This document shows, in pieces, positions 25,829 to 34,826 of a stretch of DNA of 64,000 nt. This DNA comes from Bacteroidota bacterium (GTDB taxonomy: Bacteria > Bacteroidota > Bacteroidia > Bacteroidales > UBA4417), in assembly GCA_013376995.1 (NCBI GenBank), contig JACAAZ010000019.1, forward strand, positions 20,115 to 84,114, in the 5' to 3' direction. The stretch's first letter is position 1; the number at the start of each line of letters is the position of its first letter. The notes beneath the pieces were generated by a model. That model made no database searches and was not told the DNA's origin. It worked only from the letters and a program-made list of their open reading frames with translations. The position numbers and the translations under genes are program-made.

Positions 25829-27115
25829 ATGAAACCAATTATCAGATTGTTAGTGATTTCGATTTGCCTTTTAAGTATTTCAATTGCATCAGGTCAGATA
25901 AATGTTGGATCGAGGCTTGAAAATAAAGTAAACGATCGTATAAATAATAAAATAGACAAGGGAATAGATAAAGGATTGGATGGTGTAGAAAACGGTGTTA
26001 AGAGTGATGATAATTCAGCTAAAACCCAATCAGAAGAAACGCAAACAGCCAACCAATCCAATGATGAAGGTGCAGGACAACAGGATGTAAAACCGGATGG
26101 GAAGCAGGATAAACCAGGTATGCAAACGTATTCCAAGTATGATTTTGTTCCCGGGGCGAAGGTGCTTTTCTACGATGATTTTTCAGAAGCAGCTGTCGGT
26201 GATTTCCCTGCCAACTGGAATACAAATACCTCCGGAGAAGTAGTCACCACCAATCTATTCCCGGGAAACTGGTTTAAAATGATAGGTGAAGGATCTGTTG
26301 CGCTTGATGAAGGATTGAACCTCCCCGATAATTATACCATTGAATTCGACGTGATCTCACATCCAAGCGGAAAGGACAATGAAAATGCAAATTTTGGTTT
26401 TTACCTCTATAGTGCTTCCAATCCTAAGGATTTGAATGAAGGTGGTGCTGTTCCGGGCAAGGTCGGCATAAAAATGGAGTTCGGCTATCGTTCCTCATAT
26501 AGTGCATACGATGAAACTGGTTATACTCTCGAAGGTACCAAAGACGAAGCGGCCATGATTCCTGACAACGTATATCGTCTGTCATTCTGGGTGCAAAAAA
26601 CTAGACTTCGTGTTTACCTGAACCAGGATAAGATTTTCGATTTGCCCAAGGTTATGACTGCAGGTTATCAATACAATATGATGCGTTTTGAATTATGGGA
26701 TGCAGGTGAGCCAATGATTACTAATTTCAGGGTGGCTGCAGGACTTCCGGATATGAGAAACAAACTGATCACAGAAGGGAAACTGGTTAGCTATGGGATC
26801 TATTTCGATGTGAACAAGGATGTCGTAAAGCCTGAATCGTATGGTACCCTAAAAGGTATTGCAGATGTTCTTAAGGAAAATCCGGCTGTACGAGTAAAAA
26901 TAGTAGGGTATACTGACAGTGATGGCGCTGATGCAGCTAATCTTGATTTGTCAAAACGCAGGGGCGCTTCTGTAAAAAGCGAGCTTGTAAAGAATTTTGG
27001 AATTGATGCTTCACGATTGGAATCCGATGGAATGGGAGAAACAAAACCAGTTGCTCCGAATGATACTCCTGTTAACAAAGCAATGAACCGCCGTGTTGAG
27101 TTTATAAAGCTATAG
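25829..27115 (+). CDS. OmpA-family protein with lectin-like middle domain, copy 1
   Basis: 428 residues: signal peptide (about 1-23), an amphipathic repeat-like segment (VNDRINNKIDKGIDKGLDGVENGVKSD), an acidic/Gln-rich linker, a concanavalin/LamG-like beta-sandwich (about 105-300, e.g. NYTIEFDVISHP, DNVYRLSFWVQKTRLRVYLNQ), and a C-terminal OmpA peptidoglycan-binding domain (GIYFDVNKDVVKPES ... VKIVGYTDSDGADAANLDLSKRRG ... GMGETKP). The OmpA part should tie the protein to peptidoglycan while the sandwich may bind a ligand. A second gene of identical length and architecture follows 91 bases downstream. The divergent two-component system lies 132 bases upstream. Confidence 0.9.
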   Translation: MKPIIRLLVISICLLSISIASGQINVGSRLENKVNDRINNKIDKGIDKGLDGVENGVKSDDNSAKTQSEETQTANQSNDEGAGQQDVKPDGKQDKPGMQTYSKYDFVPGAKVLFYDDFSEAAVGDFPANWNTNTSGEVVTTNLFPGNWFKMIGEGSVALDEGLNLPDNYTIEFDVISHPSGKDNENANFGFYLYSASNPKDLNEGGAVPGKVGIKMEFGYRSSYSAYDETGYTLEGTKDEAAMIPDNVYRLSFWVQKTRLRVYLNQDKIFDLPKVMTAGYQYNMMRFELWDAGEPMITNFRVAAGLPDMRNKLITEGKLVSYGIYFDVNKDVVKPESYGTLKGIADVLKENPAVRVKIVGYTDSDGADAANLDLSKRRGASVKSELVKNFGIDASRLESDGMGETKPVAPNDTPVNKAMNRRVEFIKL

Positions 27116-27206
27116 GGTTAAATGACAGAATTCTTCCCCAAAACTGGAAGCAATAATTTATAAGTACTTAAAAATCAATGAATAATTTCAATTAATCAGT
27201 TGTATC

Positions 27207-28493
27207 ATGAAAAAAGTTTTTGGAATTTTCGTCGCTTTCCTGATTTTATGCCTGGCTGTAAGTGTTTCAGCCCAGATCAATATTGGCAGGAAGATCAACA
27301 ACAATGTTAATAACCGCATCAATAACAAGATTGACAGGGGCATTAACAAAGGGCTTGATGAAGTTGAAAAAGGTATAAAGAACGATGGCTCTAAAAAAGA
27401 TGATAAGGCAAAACCTGAAGAAAAGAACCAGCAAAAAACAACCAAGCAGGATGATAAGGGAGCTGTAAAGCAGGAACCAGATACCAAATCGGAGCCGGCA
27501 TTGAAGTCATATTCGAACTATGACTTTGTTCCCGGTGATAAAGTCCTCTTATATGAGGATTTCAGCCAGGATGCCGTTGGTGATTTTCCTGCATTATGGA
27601 CCACTAATAAATCTGGTGAGATCAATACATTGAATATTTCAAAAGGCAATTGGTTAAACCTGAATGCAACAGAAGGGAACTGGTGGTTTTTGAAACCAAT
27701 TGATTTTCCTAAAAATTTTATAGTAGAATTCGATGTAGTTCCTAAAAAGACAGGAGGCCGCTACGCTCTTGGAGTTGCAATGTATGGGGAAAATTCATTC
27801 AAGGAAATGAGTGATCCCTTTGCCTGTAAAACCGGATTGATTGTGAATGTGGCTAAAACAATCTGGGAAACGCAGGGGCTAAAGGCCGGTAATACCAAAA
27901 TTACCGGGAATTCAGCCTTAAAACCTGTGGAAGAAGAGAAAGTGAATCATGTTATTATCTGGGTCCAAAACAGGCGTGTCCGTATCTATCACAAAGGAGA
28001 AAAAGTACTGGATATGCCTACAAATCTTTATGATGACAGCAAGTTCACCCGCCTCGGTTTCCTGTTGTATCGCGGAGCTTCCTGTAGTTCCTACATTTCG
28101 AATATCAAGGTTACTTCTGCCGCTCCTGATACCAGGAACAAACTGCTCACCGAAGGGAAACTGGTTACCTATGGGATCTATTTTGATGTGAATAAAGACG
28201 TTGTAAAGCCTGAATCTTACGGTACACTTAATGATATTGCCAAAATCCTGAACGAAGTTCCCGATGTTAAAGTAAAAATTGTCGGACATACTGATTCTGA
28301 TGGTGCTGATGCAGCCAATCTTGACCTCTCAAAACGCCGCGCAGCAGCCGTTAAAAATGAACTTGTAAAATCCTTTGGTGTAAATGGTGATCGCCTGAGC
28401 ACTGATGGTATGGGTGAGTCACAGCCGGTAGCACCCAATGACACACCTACCAATAAAGCGCTAAACCGCAGGGTGGAGTTTATTAAGTTATAA
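27207..28493 (+). CDS. OmpA-family protein with lectin-like middle domain, copy 2
   Basis: 428 residues, a tandem duplicate of the preceding gene. The signal peptide (MKKVFGIFVAFLILCLAVSVSAQ), the INNKIDRGINKGLDEVEKGIKND segment, a Lys/Gln-rich linker, a LamG-like sandwich and the OmpA domain are all present. The OmpA domains are nearly identical (YGIYFDVNKDVVKPESYGTL in both), whereas the sandwich domains have diverged strongly (e.g. WWFLKPIDFPKNFIVEFDVVPKKTGG). This suggests conserved anchoring with changed ligand. The next gene starts 31 bases downstream, so a shared transcript is likely. Confidence 0.9.
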   Translation: MKKVFGIFVAFLILCLAVSVSAQINIGRKINNNVNNRINNKIDRGINKGLDEVEKGIKNDGSKKDDKAKPEEKNQQKTTKQDDKGAVKQEPDTKSEPALKSYSNYDFVPGDKVLLYEDFSQDAVGDFPALWTTNKSGEINTLNISKGNWLNLNATEGNWWFLKPIDFPKNFIVEFDVVPKKTGGRYALGVAMYGENSFKEMSDPFACKTGLIVNVAKTIWETQGLKAGNTKITGNSALKPVEEEKVNHVIIWVQNRRVRIYHKGEKVLDMPTNLYDDSKFTRLGFLLYRGASCSSYISNIKVTSAAPDTRNKLLTEGKLVTYGIYFDVNKDVVKPESYGTLNDIAKILNEVPDVKVKIVGHTDSDGADAANLDLSKRRAAAVKNELVKSFGVNGDRLSTDGMGESQPVAPNDTPTNKALNRRVEFIKL

Positions 28494-28523
28494 TCCTTCT
28501 GTTCAAGTTAATACCTTCCCGAT

Positions 28524-29531
28524 ATGAAACTAATAGCTGTTATCATTCTTTTGATTGGATTTTCCTACCTTGTTTCCGGGCAAAAAACAGCATCGGAATA
28601 CTTCGGAAGTTTGCCGGATATCCCAGGCACCCCTTGCAGTATCTCGGATACAGCCAGGGCTCATTATTCGGCTCAACTTCTACTCGTTAGTAATGAGCTT
28701 AACGAGGATATAGCTCAACTTCTGGATGAAGAAGAGAGTTTTGTCCGTGAGCACCAGGCGAATGCCGAAGCGACAGCTATGAAAAATGCAGGCTTTGCAG
28801 GAGTGGATGTTCAGGAGATGAAGAAGATGGATAAAAAACATATGTCGGAAAAAGAGAAGCAAGAGATGGCTGACCAGATGATGCAGAAATACATGAATAT
28901 TTCCATGGATGAGGTCAATAATCTTAAAAAACTGGATACAGCAGGTCAGCGGAGGTGGTCGCAGGCATATATGTCTGAGAAGATGGCAGATCAGGAAGCT
29001 GATCCAAAGAAGCTTCAGGAAGCTAATCTTAGAAATAAGCAGAATTTCGATTTGCAGCAGCGACTAAAAGATTTGATTGATATAAAGAAAGCAAGGGAGG
29101 ATAAGTACTATCAGCAGTTTGATACGTTGCAGAAAGTAGCCGACACAGCCAGGGCGGACCTGGATCGACTCTTAAAACCCTTGTATGCTAAACTTGATAG
29201 TGGTGATTTACAGGATGGAGAGCGTGAAGCAATAGAAGATGAGATTTATCAGCATAATATGTCATACTGCTTCGCACATAATCCACCGTATTGCGCAGTA
29301 ATAGATGAGATACGGCAGGATCTTTTAGAAGCCTTGATAAAAGCTGAATACGACACCCTTGAAAATGTACAGCATCGAGTTCTCTTTAGCCAGCTTGGGG
29401 TTGGGAACCCAAACTATAAACCAAGACTTTATGCATTGCAAGCAGTGCAAAGCTATGCCCGTCTCCTCGAAAGTGTATTTAAGTATTCTGTTGGCACCCG
29501 TTCGAAAATGACAGATGTAGGGGCAGAATAG
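28524..29531 (+). CDS. Exported coiled-coil protein of unknown function
   Basis: 335 residues with signal peptide MKLIAVIILLIGFSYLVSG. The mature part is mostly helical and highly charged, with a Met/Lys/Glu-rich stretch (DVQEMKKMDKKHMSEKEKQEMADQMMQKYM) and a long predicted coiled coil (about 75-240). Cysteines in CSISDT and SYCFAHNPPYCAVI could form disulfides. No family was recognised. It follows the OmpA pair closely and precedes the leucine-rich protein, so it probably belongs to one exported-protein operon. Confidence 0.75.
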   Translation: MKLIAVIILLIGFSYLVSGQKTASEYFGSLPDIPGTPCSISDTARAHYSAQLLLVSNELNEDIAQLLDEEESFVREHQANAEATAMKNAGFAGVDVQEMKKMDKKHMSEKEKQEMADQMMQKYMNISMDEVNNLKKLDTAGQRRWSQAYMSEKMADQEADPKKLQEANLRNKQNFDLQQRLKDLIDIKKAREDKYYQQFDTLQKVADTARADLDRLLKPLYAKLDSGDLQDGEREAIEDEIYQHNMSYCFAHNPPYCAVIDEIRQDLLEALIKAEYDTLENVQHRVLFSQLGVGNPNYKPRLYALQAVQSYARLLESVFKYSVGTRSKMTDVGAE

Positions 29532-29669
29532 TTTGTCGTTTAATTGTCTCAGTTAGTTTGAACCTCATTTAATTTCAAAGGTCAGTTTACTGATTAATAT
29601 CTCTCCTCTTGTTCTTGAGTAAGGTTCTGACTATTCCTGGTTAATAGAAAAAATGAAACCTCTGAAATC

Positions 29670-30554
29670 ATGAAACAATTCCTAATAGTAATTCTATTGT
29701 TGTTTTCTGGCCTTTCACTTTATTCACAGGCAAGTCAGAGAAGTGCCGATGAAATAAAAAAGGAAATGGCGCAAATCAGGCGTTCAACGGATTGGGGCAG
29801 TGAGGAAGAGTCTAAAAAGGCTGATGTTAAGATTCAGGAACTGACCAAAGAACTTATGATGGTAAATAAAGCAAAGCAGCAGCAACAATCTGGAGCTCCG
29901 GCTGATACTGCTAAAATCAGGGAAGAGGTGGATTACAAAATGAAGGTCTGGGACCAGATGATGAAAAGCGTTGCCCAGGGTGAAGGCGGAGATATTTTGC
30001 TGGGAACACCCATGAGGGAAGAGATTGTGGAAGCATACAAGGATGATGAATCACCCAAGATAAAGAACAAGGAATACGTTGACGAAATTACTTTCCTGAG
30101 TATTGACATGTCTCTTCCAACTGTTCAGCGCACCATTGAGCAAATGGAGCGATTTAAATCCATTAAATTTCTGGTAATTACCGGGGGTAAGCACGGAGCA
30201 CCTGTGAACCTGGATGATTTATTGACCCGGGCATCAAAATATCCACTGGAAAAACTTTACATAATTAATTTTCAAAATTTTGTTACATCTGTCCCCGATA
30301 AACTTGCAGTTTTCAATTCTCTCAAGACATTAGCGCTGTTCAACAACAAAATTGCACAACTTCCTGGTGAAATTAGCCATCTAACTTCTTTAAAGGAGTT
30401 GTATGTTGATATGAACCCTGTTATGACATTATTCCCAATGATTAATTCACTTTCCAAACTGGATACGCTGGGAATTGTAAAAACCCAGGTACCCGAATCT
30501 GAAGTGCATCTGATAGAAACCTTACTTCCCAACTGCAAAATCCTTACACAATGA
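29670..30554 (+). CDS. Exported leucine-rich-repeat-like protein
   Basis: 294 residues with a signal peptide (MKQFLIVILLLFSGLSLYSQA), a charged helical segment (about 25-90) and a C-terminal region resembling leucine-rich repeats (LEKLYIINFQNFVTSVPDKLAVFNSLKTLALFNNKIAQLPGEISHLTSLKELYVDMN), about four to five units. LRRs usually bind proteins. The stop codon overlaps the next start (ATGA), indicating translational coupling to the TolB/CsgG-like protein. Function unknown. Confidence 0.8.
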   Translation: MKQFLIVILLLFSGLSLYSQASQRSADEIKKEMAQIRRSTDWGSEEESKKADVKIQELTKELMMVNKAKQQQQSGAPADTAKIREEVDYKMKVWDQMMKSVAQGEGGDILLGTPMREEIVEAYKDDESPKIKNKEYVDEITFLSIDMSLPTVQRTIEQMERFKSIKFLVITGGKHGAPVNLDDLLTRASKYPLEKLYIINFQNFVTSVPDKLAVFNSLKTLALFNNKIAQLPGEISHLTSLKELYVDMNPVMTLFPMINSLSKLDTLGIVKTQVPESEVHLIETLLPNCKILTQ

Positions 30555-31711
30555 AATACATCCTGTTACTTGCTGTTTCATTCCTGCTGCTGTTGCCGGG
30601 TGTAAATGCCGCAGAAAAAACGAAGTTCCTGATCATACGCAAATGGAGCGGAGGAGAAAAAGATAATAAAGGAAGTTCGAATGCCGATTTGTTTTCACTT
30701 GGGCTCGAAGGTGATATACGTACACAATTCCAGGATCAGCTCCCCTGTGCCACTGCATTTTCACTGGATGATGTTTATACCGCGCTCCAACATGAACGTG
30801 AAAGGCAATTACTTGGAGTATCCGATGATGGATATGGTTTGGATATGGCCGGAGCCTTGGGGGCTAGTTACCTGATTACAATACAAGTTACCATAATATC
30901 ACAAAATGTATTCTTTATCGTGAAGCTCCTGGATCCCAAGAAGGCAGAAACAATTATCAGCTTGGCGGATAAGGGTACAAATGATGAAAGTGCCTTTGAT
31001 GTAGCAAAACGACTGTCGAAAAAATTCTTCGAGAAGATCTGCAGACTTGAAATTTGCCCGTATAAAGGGAGAATCAAAGTCCATGTATTAAGTGAATTAA
31101 AGGCTGATACCACAAAAGAGTATCCCGTATATTGCCAGGGGAGGGACAGAAAATATACGATAAGTCACAAGGAAAATAAGACTACAGATAACTTCTGGAC
31201 TTTTGAAAAGGAAGGTAAAGTATGGGCAAGAGGTTTTTTGGATTTTACCATTTCTGAAGTAACTGAAAATGAAATTGATAATGGCTGTTATAAATGCCCG
31301 TCAGGAGATTTGTACAGGAGATATTACCATGATAAAATCACGAAAACCGGCAATATTGATGGCGTTTCAGAGGAAAGCGAGTTATATGGCGTCCGTATAA
31401 ATGATGTGAGGGTTGAGATCACTTTTAATGATGATGATACTTATACCATGCAGGTGAAAGCGGCTTCCAGGAAAAGTGAAATTTCTGAGACGATCTTTAG
31501 ATATGCCGAGGGATGGTGTGATGCAATCAATGATCCCGACAAAACCGTCAAGAACACTATAGATATTGCCATGCCTTATACATTCGGCCCTTTCAAAGGT
31601 ACTGCCAAGGATAAAAACCTGAAAGAAAAGCCTGAACCTACAGTTAAGATCGATCCTGTTTCTGGTGAGAAAACTACCATTGAAGTTGAATTTGACCTGG
31701 AACGGGAATAG
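30551..31711 (+). CDS. Exported protein with TolB/CsgG-like N-terminal domain
   Basis: 386 residues, signal peptide MKYILLLAVSFLLLLPGVNA. Residues about 45-170 (DIRTQFQDQLPCATAFSLDDVYTALQHERERQLLG ... LGASYLITIQVT ... AFDVAKRLSKKFFEKI) have the pattern of the TolB_N/CsgG-like fold seen in lipoproteins that assess or assemble envelope complexes. The C-terminal half is unique and ends in a charged, Lys/Glu-rich tail (TVKIDPVSGEKTTIEVEFDLERE). It overlaps the LRR gene by 4 bases. The domain call is by pattern only and moderately certain. Confidence 0.7.
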   Translation: MKYILLLAVSFLLLLPGVNAAEKTKFLIIRKWSGGEKDNKGSSNADLFSLGLEGDIRTQFQDQLPCATAFSLDDVYTALQHERERQLLGVSDDGYGLDMAGALGASYLITIQVTIISQNVFFIVKLLDPKKAETIISLADKGTNDESAFDVAKRLSKKFFEKICRLEICPYKGRIKVHVLSELKADTTKEYPVYCQGRDRKYTISHKENKTTDNFWTFEKEGKVWARGFLDFTISEVTENEIDNGCYKCPSGDLYRRYYHDKITKTGNIDGVSEESELYGVRINDVRVEITFNDDDTYTMQVKAASRKSEISETIFRYAEGWCDAINDPDKTVKNTIDIAMPYTFGPFKGTAKDKNLKEKPEPTVKIDPVSGEKTTIEVEFDLERE

Positions 31712-31775
31712 AACATGCTGAATAAGAATAATATAAACTAACAAATGCAATTAACCGATTATTAAGAAAAGCAAA

Positions 31776-33722
31776 ATGAAACAATTAATTTCAAAAGCAG
31801 TATTTATCATTAGTATCCTTGTTTATTTAATGAGTAACCTTCATGCACAAAATCAAAAGCAACTCTGGGGTTTAGCCTTTGGTGGGCAAAATGATGCAGG
31901 AATTATCTTTAAAACGGATGGTTCCGGAAACAATGAAATGGTTAAATATGATTTTGCTGATCCGGGTGGCAATCCTTATGGCTCACTAATGCGGGCTTCA
32001 AATGGAAACCTTTACGGAATGACTTATTATGGAGGGGCGAACAATGTTGGTAGTTTGTTTCAATATGATCCCCGGACCTGGTCTTTTACAATAAAATACG
32101 ATTTTGATCTTTTAGATGGTCGCTACCCTCAAGGTTCATTAATGCAGGCTTCGGATGGGATGCTTTATGGAATGGCTACCGAAGGCGGTAACAGTACTTC
32201 TAATGATAATGGAGTCATTTTTAAATTTAATCCTCAAACTGACACCTATACCAAACTGTTTGATTTTGATGGAGCAACCAGCGGCAGCGTTCCATATGGT
32301 GCCTTAATGCAGGCATCTGATGGAATGCTGTACGGAATGACTTCTCTGGGAGGAGTTAATGATATGGGGGTTTTGTTTCAATTTAATCCCGTAAATAATA
32401 CGTTTGCTAAAAAAGTTGATTTTGATGGAACACCCAAAGGCCAGAATCCCTATGGTTCACTAATGCAGGCAACGGATGGAAAACTATATGGCATGACCAG
32501 ATTCGGCGGATTAAACGGGTATGGTGTTATCTTTAAATTTGACCCTCAAAATAACAACTTTACAAATATGCTTGATTTTGACATGGTAACAAATGGAGGC
32601 CTTCCCGAAGGTTCATTAGTGCAGGCGACGGATGGAAAGTTTTATGGATTGACCAAAGAAGGAGGGTTGCATAGTGTGGGTATTTTGTTTCAGTTTAACT
32701 CAACTAATTCCGCTATGATTGATAAATTTGATTTTGATGATTCCCCGAACGGAAGCGCTCCTGATGGCTCCTTGATACAGGCTTACGATGGAAATCTTTA
32801 TGGAATGACAAATATGGGAGGAGCTGTGGGTGGACCAGTTGATCAGGGTATCATATTTCAATTTAATCCCACTACATCTACATTTACTAAGAAACTTGAT
32901 TTTAACGGTACTAATGGGAGAAATCCTCAATATACTAACCTGATAGAAATTCCGGTAACTATTGCAACATCTCCTGTTGGTTTGATTAATTGTGTGGGAA
33001 GTTCACTTAGCGTTTCATTCACTATTGAAGGTGCTTATGATGCCGGAAATGTATTTACTGCACAATTATCAGATGCAACTGGTTCATTTGCATCACCAAT
33101 TACTATTGGAAGCATTTCTTCAGCATTTGTGGGGTCTATTAATGCTGTAATCCCTGCAAACACTACACCAGGTACTGCATATAGAATTAGGGTAGTTGGT
33201 AGTAATCCGGTGGTTACAGGAAGTGATAATGGAAGTAATATTACAATTAATGCATTGCCAAATGTAAATACCACGGTAAGTGGTGCTACTATTACAGTAA
33301 ATCAAGCCGGTGCGACCTACCAATGGCTGAACTGCAATACCGGGAATACCGTAATTCCAGGGGAAACTCATCAGAGTTATACGCCAACAGCCAATGGATC
33401 ATATGCAGTTATTGTAACAATGAATGGAAATGGTTGCTCGGCAACTTCAAATTGTGTAACTATTGCTAATGTAGGATTGGATGAACTGGAAACAAAGGAC
33501 CATTTTGCTGTATATCCCAATCCAGCAGCAGATAACATTACAATAAGCCTTCCGGAAAAAGCAACCATTGAAATCCGCACAATCGAAGGTCAAATTGTTA
33601 AGACTGTTGATTATGAAGGAAAAACATTGGAAATTTCTTTATCAGGATTAACGAGTGGAGTTTATATTATCAGCGCAAAGACCAACAATGCTATTGTGAC
33701 AAAGACGCTGATTAAACACTAG
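31776..33722 (+). CDS. T9SS-exported GloVer-type tandem-repeat protein
   Basis: 648 residues. After a signal peptide (about 1-24) come six clear tandem repeats of about 50-55 residues with the core SLMQASDGMLYGMTxxGG ... GVLFQFNP, typical of the GloVer extracellular repeat family and probably forming a propeller. Ig-like segments follow (about 400-560, VTIATSPVGLINCVGSSLSVSFTIEG; TYQWLNCNTGN), then a type A T9SS sorting domain (FAVYPNPAADNITISL ... KTLIKH). Function is unknown; the repeats suggest a binding platform. It sits 64 bases after the TolB/CsgG-like gene. Confidence 0.88.
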   Translation: MKQLISKAVFIISILVYLMSNLHAQNQKQLWGLAFGGQNDAGIIFKTDGSGNNEMVKYDFADPGGNPYGSLMRASNGNLYGMTYYGGANNVGSLFQYDPRTWSFTIKYDFDLLDGRYPQGSLMQASDGMLYGMATEGGNSTSNDNGVIFKFNPQTDTYTKLFDFDGATSGSVPYGALMQASDGMLYGMTSLGGVNDMGVLFQFNPVNNTFAKKVDFDGTPKGQNPYGSLMQATDGKLYGMTRFGGLNGYGVIFKFDPQNNNFTNMLDFDMVTNGGLPEGSLVQATDGKFYGLTKEGGLHSVGILFQFNSTNSAMIDKFDFDDSPNGSAPDGSLIQAYDGNLYGMTNMGGAVGGPVDQGIIFQFNPTTSTFTKKLDFNGTNGRNPQYTNLIEIPVTIATSPVGLINCVGSSLSVSFTIEGAYDAGNVFTAQLSDATGSFASPITIGSISSAFVGSINAVIPANTTPGTAYRIRVVGSNPVVTGSDNGSNITINALPNVNTTVSGATITVNQAGATYQWLNCNTGNTVIPGETHQSYTPTANGSYAVIVTMNGNGCSATSNCVTIANVGLDELETKDHFAVYPNPAADNITISLPEKATIEIRTIEGQIVKTVDYEGKTLEISLSGLTSGVYIISAKTNNAIVTKTLIKH

Positions 33723-33759
33723 ATTTTAAAGAGTTTTCTTCATTCCAAATTCAACGAGT

Positions 33760-34797
33760 ATGAAATTAGTTAAAAGCGGTTTCTGCACTGTTGTTTTTGT
33801 TTTCAGTCTGTTATCACTATTTGCCCAGGATAGGAAACTGCTGCTCGACAAGCCCGGGTCCTTTAAAATTACTGTAGATAAACTCAATGGATTAGGCCCG
33901 GATGAATATGGGAGGACCTGCGATTTTACAGATGCCGAATGTAAAGTCGCAGTCAAAAACCTGACAGCACTTCTTTCCGTTTTTCGAAAAACCGCAGTGC
34001 TCACTGAGAATAAAGGTTTCGATGGAATCAACTACCTGAATGCTGGTAACTGTAATACTAAATTTGGATATGGTTTACCCTGTACTGTTTATATTTTATT
34101 CGAAACATGGAGTCTCATTAAGGGCAAAATCGTAAAACAGACTGTTGAGCCACCTCAATTTCGTTTCGAGGTGAACCGTACAACCGTATTTAATAAAAAC
34201 GGCTTTGAAGAAACCAATTACAGCAATGCCTATAATCCTACTAATCCTGCCTATAACGAAAAAGGCATGAATGAAGCTACCGTCGCGATAAACGAACTTT
34301 TTTATATGCCTGGTGTAAAAGAGGAGGTGGTTCCAGGCATTGACAGATATGGCAATAATCTTGTTATCTATAACCCTGATCGCCCGGCTTACTGGGATCA
34401 GGTAACTATCCGGGAAGTATTCCGGCTGTTGTTTGATTACTGGAAACGTGTACCCGACAAAGCCACCATGGAGCCAATGATGGAAGTATTTGAAGCCGAA
34501 TATGCTACGTATTCTGAATCAGAACGTGATAGCTTTGCTTATTTTGGCAGTCCTGAATCCATATCAAGAATTGGATCTGCCAAAAACAACACGCCTGTTA
34601 TGCGGTCCAATCCTGATTACTGGAATAAAAAACTGCCCCGTTCTGATATACAATTCATGGTATTGGAAATCCCACCCCAAAAAACCCTGGAAAATGAAGT
34701 GAAAACACTTCTTGAAAAGCAGGATGGTGGCTATTATGTAAGCAGGATGCTTTATGAATTGGATATAGATAATCTCAGGCATGAAATTGCTCATTAA
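33760..34797 (+). CDS. Exported protein of unknown function, tandem paralogue 1
   Basis: 345 residues with signal peptide MKLVKSGFCTVVFVFSLLSLFAQ. Together with the next gene it shares LxDKPGSFKI/LTDRPGTFEI, a central KxxVLTxxKGFxG block, a CxxxxGYGxPxxxxF block, the segment VxPGIDxYxNxxVIYxPxRPxYWxxVTxxE, and NPxYWNxxLPxxxIQFxxL near the end. No known family was recognised. Paired cysteines (CDFTDAEC; CNTKFGYGLPC) suggest disulfides. The conserved DRP-YW segment might be a ligand or catalytic site, but this is only a guess. Confidence 0.72.
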   Translation: MKLVKSGFCTVVFVFSLLSLFAQDRKLLLDKPGSFKITVDKLNGLGPDEYGRTCDFTDAECKVAVKNLTALLSVFRKTAVLTENKGFDGINYLNAGNCNTKFGYGLPCTVYILFETWSLIKGKIVKQTVEPPQFRFEVNRTTVFNKNGFEETNYSNAYNPTNPAYNEKGMNEATVAINELFYMPGVKEEVVPGIDRYGNNLVIYNPDRPAYWDQVTIREVFRLLFDYWKRVPDKATMEPMMEVFEAEYATYSESERDSFAYFGSPESISRIGSAKNNTPVMRSNPDYWNKKLPRSDIQFMVLEIPPQKTLENEVKTLLEKQDGGYYVSRMLYELDIDNLRHEIAH

Positions 34798-34826
34798 GGT
34801 TAGTTCATATCTTTAAATATCATCCT

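Noticed and set aside
29653-29673. Six-codon upstream ORF whose TGA overlaps the ATG of the LRR gene
   Set aside because: Too short to distinguish from chance; noted only because the ATGA overlap could couple translation.
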